64,000 bases of DNA from Piezodorus guildinii (GCA_023052935.1 CM041292.1:141139143-141203142), one strand, 5' to 3'; shown: positions 48,894 through 59,620, counted from the first letter of the stretch. Notes: generated by a model from the letters alone, not told the origin. Numbers and translations: made by a program.

Positions 48894-50870
48894 CCTGCAA
48901 GACCTACCAGAAGGGGAGCAAAGAAGAAACTGGCAGAGACTAGCTTCTCACACTGGCTCATAAGGCGTTACTATCGATTCTTTCTCGATCTTCTATTGGC
49001 TTCGCGCTATTTTAAATATCGTTGCGCGGTTTTTAATAACTTATTTAATTAAACAGTTAAAGCTTCCAATATTTTCTCTACGAAATAATGAAATATGCTT
49101 CTCTAGCATTTTTCATTTAAATATTTTAAAATAGACGTTAATAATGTTTTATTAGTATTTAAACTTGGCCAATGACATTAATTTGATTTTTTTTTAAATT
49201 ATTACATAATGATAAAGGTATTATTTACATTTAGGAAATATAAATATTTTTAGTAAATATAAAAAAATTAGCAAACTCTAATGATGAATTGGAAAAAAGA
49301 TACAGTTTTGAGTCAAAATGTTTCTAAAAATATTTGTATATGAATTCTAAAAACTGTATTGATGTAGTACTTTTTAAATTAAAATTTAACTTAAAAAGTT
49401 ACCTTTGTTCATTGTATACGTCAAAATCGAAACATATTTTTTGAATAAAACTATCGTGAATTTCATTTTACTTTGATTTCAGATTATTAAAGTGTTTTTT
49501 TTTTAATTTCATAAACATGGGCTATAAAATAAAATTTTTATTAGATGAATTTTTTTTTTCTAAAGGTTTTATAATTGCCACCATATAAGGAGGTCATTAG
49601 AAAGATTTCAATGGCATTGTATTATAAAGGCACTGAAGACCCGATGAAAAAAAAGTTAACAAAATGCTTTGTCTTACTTACATCCATCTCTTTTATATTT
49701 ACTAAACATAAGAAGAGTTATTTTTAAAGGTAACTAACCGATTAATAATAATCTAACTTATTTTTATATATAACAGAAAATGTATTATATACTTAATCCA
49801 AGCTAAGACCAAATTCTATATTCTATTTGCATATCTTAGGACTGATTTCTTCCTTTATATAGTTTAATAAGTAGCAGTAACCTTTGAAAAGTAATAATGA
49901 TAAAAATACATATTAATTGTTGTAAAAATGATGTCAAATTAACTTATATTTTGTAAGAAACATATTTTAGCCGAGGCAATGTTCTTGAATTTATTTGAGT
50001 CAGGAAATGAATTCATAAAATATTACATACTTTTAATTAATATGCTATACCTAGAAAAAATTAAACTTCTTTTGGGTTTGGAGCATTTTTTTAACTAGTT
50101 TTTAACACTTTAGTTTTATGACGAGGCATACAAAATAGACTAATGAATCATTCAAAGTAAATTAAGCACCTAAAACATAATATATATTAGGTAGATTCTT
50201 AAAGAGCTATTCTAAAAGATAAAAAAAAATATATCTAGTTGTTTCCGGATAGGAGCAAAATCTTGACTGGTGTTATGATTTATTTTCCTTATCACGTTAC
50301 TTAGTTGCATACTTAGTTAATTTATGTCTATTTATAGTTCCCAAAACTGTCTATCTTCATATCAGGCCTGTCTACAAGAATCATTTTCTGTTATCTTTTT
50401 TATATTATTTTTTAATATTGAATGTTATCCAATCTATTTTACGAGTTTTAATTTTTTTTTTTTTTTTCAACATTTGTTTCTGATATATTGCTTTTGAATG
50501 ATTGTTAAAATTTCATTTATCTATTCCATGTACATCTGTAAACAAGAAATTATCATAGAGAGTACCCTAAAGGTTATCGAAAAGGTCAGAGATAACAAAT
50601 GATAAATACATGTACATTACTTGTCCAATTCATTTACAAAATTGTTTTTGTTCACTATACAATGATTAATTAATTAGAGTTTATGAAGTTTTTTTTTTGT
50701 AAAGACATTTTTGTATATCCCCATTGCTAGTATTATTCCATAGAGCCTTCTGAATCCTCTCTTTCCATGGAATATATTTTATCATTAATAATTTTATACT
50801 TCTACCATTGCATTTATAGCTGAGGGCTAAAGTTTTATATTGTGACAAGAAGAAAGAAAAGTTTTTACTT
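48894..50870. other. NPC2 upstream flank
   Basis: The promoter of NPC2 should lie at the start of this interval, but no core element can be assigned. The remainder is AT-rich and without recognised genes or repeats. Confidence 0.35.
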
Positions 50871-50879
50871 GAGAGAAGT

Positions 50880-50976
50880 TGGTTCAGAGTGCAGTCAATA
50901 TAACACAATTAAGCGTAAACTTAATTTATTGGTGCCGACGTTTCGGCCTAAATTATAGGCCTTCTTCAGGGTGATT
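50880..50976 (-). repeat. Ribozyme-like repeat with CCGAAACGTCGGC end, copy 2
   Basis: Minus strand: CCTGAAGA, then a perfect hairpin GGCCTATAATTTAGGCC, then GAAACGTCGGCACC and TTAAGTTTACGCTTAATTGT. It is homologous to 41779-41880. One substitution separates CTGAAGA from the hammerhead CTGATGA box. Confidence 0.6.
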
Positions 50977-50999
50977 GTGTGGGCTGAGAAGGCGATTGT

Positions 51000-52190
51000 G
51001 GATCACCTTCTCGTCTTCTCAGGAAGAAAGTAGTCCGAGTGGCAAAAAGTGAAGTCTTTTCTGAGGTGCATTTTCTTAAGCAGCCCGTCAAAACAATAAA
51101 TAGTTCAGACTATTTCTTCTTTTTTCTCTTTTCTTTATCCCCACCTGGACTTTTTCCTTCTGAACATCCTGAAGAAATTGTATTGGATAACTTTTGGTAT
51201 GTCATCTTCAACATCAACAAGGATAAAGAAGACACAAAATCATTTAATTTGATTTTTTGCATGAACTTTTGAAAGAATTGGTAATGAAATGGAGTTATAT
51301 GTTGCAATTTCTTCTTTTTCCTAACTGATTTGTTGAAGTTGACATACCAATAGTTATCAAATGAATTTTTTTAGGATATGTACTGGGAATCATAATAAAT
51401 TTTATATAACAAAAATATATGCATGGGTTTTGGTAACTACTGCTATTTTTAAAGTTGTATCATTACTACTTATTTTTATTTTGGCAATAAAAAAAGATAC
51501 TCTTTCTTCCCAACTACACCTATATCCCCAAATATAGTGGAATATACAATGTAGAGATGGATAATTTGACATAACATAGCTTCCCATAAACAAAAATCAA
51601 AGCTTAAAAAAGATTGAGGAAAATTGCTAAAATTTCTAATTATATTCGAATTAGAATACTCTGTTCTACATTAATATATTTAATCTCTTATCAATTATAC
51701 ATCATTTATGTTTCGAGGTCTTATCACGTCATCTTCAGAATATCGTATTAAAAACTACTTCTTGATGCTCACTCAAAATAGTTGCTAGTTCTAATAATGA
51801 AGTTCTTCTAGCACTTCTTATATGGTGTTCCAATTCCATATTCTAAAATAATTAATTATTGCTTTATAATTGATGTGAGATTAAATATATTAATGTAGAA
51901 GTGAGTGTTCTAATTTGAATATAATAATAAATTTATACCATTCGTGGTCAGTGATTCGAAACTTAAATTTCTTATTTTTAAATATAAAATCCTTGTGACT
52001 TATAAACTATTGGTCGAGCTTACTTGTATTCATTGGATTCTACATAAAAAAAAAAAATACATTGTAAACTATACCTCATTATCGTATGTTTTCAATTAGC
52101 CCTCCAACCATACAAAAAGTCTGAAGTGTACAACATAGATTCGGGTACTTTTCAAATATCATGTACACTGTCATAACATAGCTTCCTTTG
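51000..52190. other. Interval without supported genes
   Basis: Contains a third ribozyme-like motif at 51710-51738 (minus: CTGAAGATGACG, stem, TCGAAAC). Nothing else is recognised. Confidence 0.35.
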
Positions 52191-52195
52191 AAAAA

Positions 52196-52921
52196 AAAAA
52201 TCTGGTGCACGCAACACACGATTTTCTCTTACCTCCATTTTTAAAATTGATTAAAAAATTTTCAAGTACAGTTAGAGATGAAAATTAATTGAAACATGTG
52301 TTTTATTAAAAAATCAATTATATTATCATCTAAAATAATCAGTTAGTTTTATCGGCTTTTCATCACTCTTTATTAACTTTTACAATCTTGTGTATTAGAT
52401 AATATTTTTTTCTAAAATCTTTAACTTTCCAACAGTATATTACACATGTATATTACTGTTCTTATGTTCAAAAACAAAAAATTGCATTAAAAAAATATTA
52501 TTTCAGTTTTTTCCTTTAGTTGGGTATCAAATTCATTCAATTTATATATTTACCTGTTTTTCATCAGTGATGACAAGATAATATAGTTATTTTTATAGAA
52601 TCAATAAAATTAAAGTTACTTTAGAAGAAAATTTAAAATATCGGCATTTAAGCCTTGCCAGACTATTTTAATCAGAATGAAACCTACATGATATTAAAAC
52701 CTACTAAATTTTACATTGATATAACGAGTTTAATCAAAATCGTCAGAACCGTTTTTGAGAAAATTATAAAAAGGTGCAATATGAATGGTATAAAGTGGCT
52801 CTTCTGTTTAGCCGATTTTAATGAAAAAGTTTTTGTAACATATTGAGCATCTAGTTGTCTTAAATATGAAATTTCAGTTTCATAGGACTTTTTGTTTCCG
52901 TCCGGGAGTTACCACACACGG

Positions 52922-52981
<60 letters not shown>

Positions 52982-53100
52982 GCAGATCTTGGTTATTTGG
53001 ACTCAGGAGACCCTAAAACTTGTATTTCTGTTAAAAACTGGAATTATAAAATGTTCACGATCGCAATACTTTCTCTTAGTGTATATAGTAAGTGAAAGTA
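52196..53100 (-). repeat. R1 repeat, full-length minus copy with (CA)n expansion
   Basis: Begins TCTGGTGCACGCAACACACG and ends TTAGTGTATATAGTAAGTGA, then AAGTA. It is the uninterrupted reference for the copy at 4319-5530. The (CA)n tract at 52922-52978 is an expansion of the short GTGTGTGTCC-type stretch seen in other copies. Confidence 0.88.
52922..52978. repeat. (CA)n microsatellite inside R1
   Basis: About 28 CA units. It is located where other R1 copies have only a few GT/CA repeats. Confidence 0.95.
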
Positions 53101-53366
53101 AAAAAAACACAAATTAAACAGGGTTTTAATGATAAAGAGGAACACTTTCTTTTTTCTGAAGTTACTGGACTAATAGCTCAGTGTTTATAATCAGTATGCG
53201 TATATTACTATTCAATAACACAATAACTGCTTAATTTTATATGCATTTAATAGTGGAATACATGATTATTATGTAATGTTTCATTCAATCATTTCAAGGG
53301 TAAGGATCTCCAAATTCAAAAAATATAAATTCTAAATATTAGATATGCATATATTTAGATTATTAG

Positions 53367-53510
53367 TGGACTATCCTGTACCATGTATGTTTCATGAAAA
53401 ATACCACTGCTACCGAAACACTGTATACCAGAAATGGTGAAGTTGTGGAAATGGAAAAGAAGAACAACGAACCAGGCTCTAAGAGTTTACTTCACTCAGC
53501 GAAACATTGA
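53367..53510 (+). CDS. Candidate terminal exon of an unidentified gene
   Basis: After a possible acceptor (ATTATTAG at 53359-53366) the + strand is open for 47 codons to a stop at 53508-53510. The product includes KNTTATETLYTRNGEVVEME, then KKNNEPGSKSLLHSAKH, hydrophilic and unlike the repeat-derived frames around it. AATAAA follows at 53567-53572. The composition is less AT-rich than the flanks. I recognise no family, and no convincing upstream exon was found. It may be spurious. Confidence 0.25.
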   Translation, partial: WTILYHVCFMKNTTATETLYTRNGEVVEMEKKNNEPGSKSLLHSAKH

Positions 53511-53754
53511 ATTACTAAAATTTAAAACTAATACAAGATAGGTATTTAATCAAATAATGATGAAGAAATAAAATATTGTTCATTATTTTAATGTCAAGTT
53601 TCATCCGTCTTTTATGCTCATTATTTTTGAAATGTTAAAAATGACCAATTTTAAGGTGATGATTTTGTAAAAACAGCCACCTATTATGGATAACTGACAA
53701 TTTTATTACTTGGAAGATTGAATTTGCCTGTGTTGAGCATGTACGCTTCATAAA

Positions 53755-53870
53755 TATTTTTAAATAATTTAAAATTATTTCCCAATGTCACCTCACAGAC
53801 CCCCTGGATATCGTCTGCAGACCCTCAGGGGTCTGCGGACCACCTCTGGGGAACCATTGGTATAGAAGGT
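53755..53870 (-). mobile_element. hAT-like MITE end, mate of 21366-21460
   Basis: AATTATTTCCCAATGTCACC and CTGCGGACCACCTCTGGGGA, then ACCATTGG, form a less AT-rich end structure. The first block is the reverse complement of the block at about 21421-21455. Confidence 0.45.
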
Positions 53871-53917
53871 AGTTCTGACTTTTTTCGCTGAATGATATCA
53901 ATTCAAATATTAGCCTA

Positions 53918-54694
53918 AACAAATGTAAAAGAGTCAAAAATATTATCCACAAAATGACTCCATACTTCAATAGGTACTCAAAACCAACACCAAAAAATGA
54001 ACTTATTCTATATAAAACTGTCATCCGTCCCATATTGACCTACTCTGCCCCAGTCCGGAGTTACACTTGCGATTCCAATTACCGGAAAATGGAAGTGGTC
54101 CAAAACACAAGCATGAGAATCATATATAATTATGCTCGTTACACACGAATCAAAACTATGTCATCGGATTTACAACTCCCGTTGATTAAAAACTATACGT
54201 ACTCGCTGGCACAAATTTTTTTTTTCTCTTACTTCTACTTGGGACTTCTACTAACCCACTTGTTAAAAAAATAGGTGATTACTACAAGAACACTCTATAA
54301 CAATATACACATAAACGCACAAAACACAGATTACCGCATTAATTGTGAAAAGTAATAAATAAATAAAATAAATTAAAAAAAATCATTATTAGTTTAAGAT
54401 ATTCGCATATAACCAAATGGTTCTTATTTTATTTTTAATTTGTTTTGCTTTGTACTTTAATTTGTTTTTTGTTTTTTACTTTAGTTTTTTTTTTTTTTTT
54501 TATTATGTAGGTTTTTATTTTCAGATTTTTCCTTCTGTTTTAATACTATATTAGACTATAAGTACCACTAACCCCACTTTTACATACTACTAGAGTAACT
54601 TGTAATTGGTGCTATTACCACAACATGTATAAAGTCTGAGGCTTGTTGCCACTTGTAAAATCATGATAAATAAAATCTTAATCTAAAAAAAAAA
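53918..54694 (+). mobile_element. 5'-truncated jockey-like LINE with 13-bp target duplication
   Basis: Flanked by AAATATTAGCCTA at 53905-53917 and 54695-54707. Translation from 53918 gives KCKRVKNIIHKMTPYFNRYS, ELILYKTVIRPILTYSAPV and YRKMEVVQNTSMRIIYNYAR, the C-terminal part of a jockey-type reverse transcriptase. The frame ends near 54274 after a shift. The 3' UTR ends AATAAAATCTTAATCT plus an A tail. Clear target duplication and tail indicate insertion by target-primed reverse transcription. Confidence 0.9.
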
Positions 54695-54916
54695 AAATAT
54701 TAGCCTAGAAACCTCAGGTTTGTCTTGACAGAAAACTATTGCGTTTTGATGGATGGGGTTAGTAGGTAGGCAGTCCCTTTCTTCCTCTTGCCAATATTTA
54801 AGGATAAAAGATGTTGACTTACATAAATTGAAAATTAAATGTTGTCCACCTTAGTGAATTGATAGTGATGGGACGTATTTGGTTGGTACTGCTCAACAGA
54901 GTAGGAATGATGTCAT

Positions 54917-55114
54917 TATTAAAGTTATAGAGTATTAGGCAGTGGAATAAAAGAACCTTGTACTAGACAGCTTGTTTATTACTGCTATATATACAAACAA
55001 CATGGCGCAGGGGACGCTACCAACTGGACTGCACTGTTTGTTGTTGGGCAGCTGTACACCTAGGTGGAAGTTCAGTGCCACAACTATCTTTACATATACA
55101 ATCGATATTTAACA
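54917..55114 (-). repeat. 3' LTR of the copia element
   Basis: 198 bp, apparently identical to 57999-58196. It contains a CTATATATAC TATA-like block on the plus reading, and TTTATT-type signals on the element's sense strand. Confidence 0.95.
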
Positions 55115-55123
55115 CACCCCCTC
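55115..55123 (-). other. Polypurine tract of the copia element
   Basis: GAGGGGGTG on the element's sense strand immediately before the 3' LTR, the expected plus-strand DNA primer. Confidence 0.8.
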
Positions 55124-55304
55124 AATTGAATGTTTTCAAATATATACATACACAAGTAAATATTCAATTGTATCTCACATACAAAACAAGTAAAAATATT
55201 ATTCTATTACAAAATTCTACACAACAAAACCAGTAAAAATATTATACTATTACAAAATTCTATATAACAATTTTAGCACAATATATATAAATGACATTAA
55301 TATA

Positions 55305-57890
55305 TTAATTAATTAAAGCCTTCCGAAACATTTGAAACTTATCAAAGGCAAGTGGTTTAGTGAACAAATCTGCCACATTGCGGTCAGAATTGATGTGTTC
55401 CACAGATATTATTTCTTTGGAAATGAGATCTTTAACAAAATGGAATTTTATATCAATGTGTTTTGCTCGTTTAGAGTTTTCACTATTCTTTATAAAAGCT
55501 ATAGCACTAGTGTTATCCACCAACAGTTTTCCACTTAATGTTTCACCACTAAACTCACTAATTATACCACTTAAACTCACAATTTCCTGTGATGCCATTC
55601 CTGCTGCAATGTACTCCGCTTCCATCGTTGAAAGAGCCACACATGCTTGCTTTCTTGAATGCTCTGGATTGGATTCTTCATTCTGAAGTCTTGAAGGGTT
55701 TTCTGACTGCTCTGGATTACAATCATTCTGAGGTCTAGAAGTTTCTTCTGGCTGCTCTGAAATATTAGTGTTATTCTCTTCACCATTTTTCCTTCCCTCT
55801 TCATAGCTTCCACCACTATTATGATAGACAATAGGTACATTTTTAACTTCTTTATAGGGCATTTGGCTCTCCTCGAATATCACATCTCTAGATCTAATAA
55901 CTTTCTGCTCGTCTGGCAACCAAATCCTATACCCACCACCACAATAACCAACCATCACCCCCTCCTTGCTTCTGGGATCCAATTTGGAACCTTTAGGAAG
56001 AATGGTAGGCCATGCTCGGCAACCAAATATTCGAAGTTTAGACAGATCATTTCTGCCATTCCATATTAATGAGGGAGTTTCACCTTTACTTAAGGCTGAA
56101 GTAGGTGACCTATTCAGTTCATAAGCACAACATCGAGCTGCTTCCCCCCACAAGAACTTGGGGATGCCGGAATCTGATACCTTAGTACGCATCATATCTA
56201 ATAGTGTCCTATTCATTCTTTCACTCTTTCCGTTCATTTGAGGGCTATATGGCAAAGAATATTCTAATTTTATACCTTTATCTGAACAATATTTTTGAAA
56301 AAATTTAGAAGTAAATTCTCCTCCATTATCTAAACGTAGCCTCTTCACCGGGACACCCTGCTGCCTTTCTAGTTCCGCTATATAATCCATCAGGTTTGTT
56401 TCAGCTTCGCTCTTCATATGGAGAAGTTTAACATGCACAAAATGAGTGAAGTCGTCCAAAATCACCTGCATATACCTATGGCCTTCAACTGATTCAGGAT
56501 TGAAAGGACCACATATATCAGAGTGAATTAATTCACCAACCTTTGAAGTGCGTTTCCTATTATTTGGAAAGGGCTGTCTAGTAGCCTTACCTTCAATGCA
56601 TGCCGAACACTTCTTGTCACTATAGGGTAATCCTAAACTCTTGAGTCCATGCCGATTCAAATGTCCTAGCCGCTTATGCCATAGATCTCCATCCGTAGCA
56701 CTTGAAATGTTGCACTTGACTTGATTATCACTGGGTTCATCAAACGTAAATATGTACAATCCATTCACTCGTGGACAACTTAGCTTAAAATTTCTTCCGC
56801 AGATTTTCATCTCCTTAGAGTCTGTAATCACTTTTAAGCCTTTTGAGGTAACTGCACTCACTGATAATAAATTATGTTTTAATCCTGGAACTATCAAACC
56901 TTTAATGTTTACAATCCTACCTTGAGAGGTTGCTCTTAGGGTACCTTCTTTTCTAGTAAACATCTTATCACCATTAGCTATATGTATGGCAACATCATGA
57001 TCAAGATTCGAAACATTTGACAAAAGGGGTTCCAATTCTGCCTTAAAAAGATGGTTACTCACACCTGAATCGACTAAAAACACATTGTTAGATGATAGTT
57101 TAATATTACCACAATTTAGGGCCACCATTACAACTTCTTCATCTACATCTGCTGAATTACCCTGGATTGTTCCTCTTCTTTTCCCACGAAAGCTTCTATT
57201 AAAGGATTTACTTCCACGGTTCTGCTTATTTTTGGGACACTGTGCCTTGAAATGTCTTTTATCCCCACATATAAAGCAACCACTCTGTGCTTTAAATGAT
57301 ACTTCTGATGATGATGCACTAGCTGATGACTTTGACTTTAACTTTGTATCTGTATCTAGAAGTCTGGCTCTCACAAAATCCATTTGGACTTCTAAATTAG
57401 TTTCTAGAGCTGTCACAACTGTGTTAAATTCATCTGGTAAAGACATCAAAAGGTGACATACCTTGTCTGACTCTCCTAGAACTGTGCCTTGTTCTTGAAG
57501 GTTTCGGATAATGGTATCAAATGCCAAAAAATGTTCTTCCATATTTCCTTGAAGAGAATATTTCAGGCCCATCAACTTTCTGTACCAAGTCAATTTTGAA
57601 AAAGAGGTAGATCTGACAAAAACCTTCTTTAAAGCATTTATCATTTCCTTGGAACTTTGGCAATCCATGATTATTTCCAGATGTTTATCTGAAATGCCTT
57701 GGATAATGATGGACTTTGCCTTCGAGTCTTTAATGAGAAATTCCCTTTTCTCAGCTCTAGAGGTAGGAGGATCTGCTTCCAACACATCTTTTACCTGTTC
57801 TCTTTCCAAAATAGATGACATTCTGAAAAACCAGCTGTTAAAACTTGTTCCGACGAGTACTGGAACTCCTGAAGTAGTAACTGACGCCAT
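55305..57890 (-). CDS. Copia Gag-protease-integrase-RNase H polyprotein, RT absent
   Basis: The start is placed at the ATG at 57890 (MASVTTSGVP); five codons upstream are open but begin with TTG. 861 residues. Numbering from that ATG, approximate positions are: UBN2-type Gag 1-190; zinc knuckle CX2CX4HX4C at 205-218; protease motif DSG at 274-276; GAG-pre-integrase HHCC (H405, H410, C428, C431); integrase catalytic D458, D521 (RLDNGGEF) and E557 (NGKSERMN). After a Pro/Asn/Glu-rich linker at about 690-745 the frame passes directly into RNase H: ACVALSTMEAEYIAAGM, LLVDNTSAI, then NVADLFTKPL. Reverse transcriptase is completely missing without breaking the frame. Complete copia polyproteins are around 1,400 residues. 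No stop or shift was seen, consistent with a young copy. Confidence 0.93.
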   Translation of the reverse strand: MASVTTSGVPVLVGTSFNSWFFRMSSILEREQVKDVLEADPPTSRAEKREFLIKDSKAKSIIIQGISDKHLEIIMDCQSSKEMINALKKVFVRSTSFSKLTWYRKLMGLKYSLQGNMEEHFLAFDTIIRNLQEQGTVLGESDKVCHLLMSLPDEFNTVVTALETNLEVQMDFVRARLLDTDTKLKSKSSASASSSEVSFKAQSGCFICGDKRHFKAQCPKNKQNRGSKSFNRSFRGKRRGTIQGNSADVDEEVVMVALNCGNIKLSSNNVFLVDSGVSNHLFKAELEPLLSNVSNLDHDVAIHIANGDKMFTRKEGTLRATSQGRIVNIKGLIVPGLKHNLLSVSAVTSKGLKVITDSKEMKICGRNFKLSCPRVNGLYIFTFDEPSDNQVKCNISSATDGDLWHKRLGHLNRHGLKSLGLPYSDKKCSACIEGKATRQPFPNNRKRTSKVGELIHSDICGPFNPESVEGHRYMQVILDDFTHFVHVKLLHMKSEAETNLMDYIAELERQQGVPVKRLRLDNGGEFTSKFFQKYCSDKGIKLEYSLPYSPQMNGKSERMNRTLLDMMRTKVSDSGIPKFLWGEAARCCAYELNRSPTSALSKGETPSLIWNGRNDLSKLRIFGCRAWPTILPKGSKLDPRSKEGVMVGYCGGGYRIWLPDEQKVIRSRDVIFEESQMPYKEVKNVPIVYHNSGGSYEEGRKNGEENNTNISEQPEETSRPQNDCNPEQSENPSRLQNEESNPEHSRKQACVALSTMEAEYIAAGMASQEIVSLSGIISEFSGETLSGKLLVDNTSAIAFIKNSENSKRAKHIDIKFHFVKDLISKEIISVEHINSDRNVADLFTKPLAFDKFQMFRKALIN

Positions 57891-57984
57891 AGTACCGGTA
57901 AACAAAATTCACTAATAAAATAATATCACTTCGCGACTACGCGTTGACACTATACACAAATACTATGCTCTGCACAACAATACT

Positions 57985-57998
57985 CTGGGCCCATAACC
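57985..57998 (-). other. Copia primer-binding site, internal initiator tRNA-Met type
   Basis: The + strand CTGGGCCCATAACC, abutting the 5' LTR at 57999, equals the anticodon-arm sequence of eukaryotic initiator tRNA-Met. The element's sense strand is therefore complementary to the middle of that tRNA and not to its CCA end. This matches the half-tRNA priming known for Drosophila copia. Confidence 0.88.
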
Positions 57999-58196
57999 TA
58001 TTAAAGTTATAGAGTATTAGGCAGTGGAATAAAAGAACCTTGTACTAGACAGCTTGTTTATTACTGCTATATATACAAACAACATGGCGCAGGGGACGCT
58101 ACCAACTGGACTGCACTGTTTGTTGTTGGGCAGCTGTACACCTAGGTGGAAGTTCAGTGCCACAACTATCTTTACATATACAATCGATATTTAACA
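57999..58196 (-). repeat. 5' LTR of the copia element
   Basis: 198 bp, apparently identical to 54917-55114. It should contain the element's promoter. Confidence 0.95.
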
Positions 58197-58201
58197 GTCA
58201 T

Positions 58202-59620
58202 ATCCTCACTGATGCATCCTGATTGTTCCAGAGAAAGAGTCTGGCATATGGCATTCCATGTTCCTATCATAGCTCGTATTCTAGGCATTAATATTTTAGA
58301 AATTGAGTTTTGATTAGTCATTTATGACACAAAATTAAAAATAAATTCAAACAAAGCTATTGACAATCAGCCTTGTAGAATTATATTATAGTTAACATTG
58401 ATTTGTTGTTTTTGATAAGTTGTAGAAAATAATATTTGTTACATTTTATATTAAATAAAAATTATTCTCTTTAAAATAGGGATTTAGAAGTGGATCAAAC
58501 AAATATTGAATACATTAAATATTTATTACAGAAATTATGATCAATTGCTATTATTCATAGTAATACATTTAAAATCAGAGATCAATTGATCCATTTTCCA
58601 TTCAAAGTACTACATCTATGCATTCTGTTAAAGTTGAATAATAATATGTGTTTGTTAGTACACAATGTTTTACTTTTTGTACAGACATAAAATAACCTTA
58701 TGATTGAACTTGTAATATGAGGCAAATTGGCCAGTATCGATTAAATAAAATCACATACTGCCAATGTATTTTTTTCTTCCATAGTTTTACAAATAAAATT
58801 GATTAAATTCAAGTATGAAAGTTTATTTTATAATACTTTAACCTAGAATATAATTTCCAAGAAGAGAGGTATCATTACGCAATTCATGAAACGCAAGTAC
58901 TTTTGTTGGCAGTCTTAGCCACCATGGCGAGCACTACCCACTAAAATCCTACCTTAATGATTTAATAATTAAAGCTGTTTTATATATTAGGATCTGTTTT
59001 ATATATTCTTGGTTTTAAATTTTATAATTATTAATTATCATTATTTTCCAATGAAAGTATTACATTTACCAAGTTGTACATTAAGAAAATTTCTTATTTC
59101 TATGCACTATTAGTTGTATGATGTGATATATTGGTTGCTATCAATTGAATAATTTTAAAAACATTTTCCCATTCTGATCTTAGATACATTTCTCAGTGGT
59201 AAGTTACTTAGGCCTTCTGCAATGCATTTAATTTATGAATAAACCTATTTCCTCTGTTTTTATATGTATATATTTTGTTTTATACTATAAAAAACTATAG
59301 CTTCTCCAAAACTGTGGCCATTGACCATGGTTGTACACCTGCCCTCATTAAATGATATTTTTTTTTTTCAATTTTCATTGAATAAAATATTTATTTTAGA
59401 ATAGTATTAATTAATTAGAGTTTACTTATTTTATTTATTTTTTATAAAAATAAAGTTAAGCATCAATAGCAAATAATTGTTTAGTGATTTATGTGGATGT
59501 GTGATTTAGTCATTTATTTCACCTAAAAGAATTTGTCTTAAATTTCTAAGAGACTGCATCAGAAAAATTCTAAAAATAAAAATAATGATTATAAAGAAAA
59601 CATTGTTTGCTTTCCCTTTT
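58202..59620. other. Interval without recognised genes
   Basis: The first ~110 bases continue an open + strand frame that is interrupted by the copia insertion (see findings). The rest is AT-rich with no supported feature. Confidence 0.35.

Larger units (their letters stand above)
54917..58196 (-). mobile_element. Ty1/copia LTR retrotransposon, recent, lacking reverse transcriptase
   Basis: A 3.3-kb element with 198-bp LTRs (54917-55114 and 57999-58196) that look identical by eye. A GTCAT target duplication lies at 54912-54916 and 58197-58201. LTR ends in sense orientation are TGTTAAAT and CTTTAATA. It has a primer-binding site, a purine tract and one long open frame. Autonomous copia elements are about 5 kb; the missing length corresponds to the reverse transcriptase region. 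It must depend on another element's enzyme. Confidence 0.95.

Noticed and set aside
49585..49730. Possible exon after GTCATTAG near 49611 (KISMALYYKGTEDPMKKK...)
   Set aside because: Weak acceptor, no donor, AT-rich tail and no recognisable protein features.
55332..57915. Four to five + strand frames across the copia element, including a 123-codon one at 57085-57456
   Set aside because: All are antisense to the 861-codon polyprotein, which has clear domain motifs.
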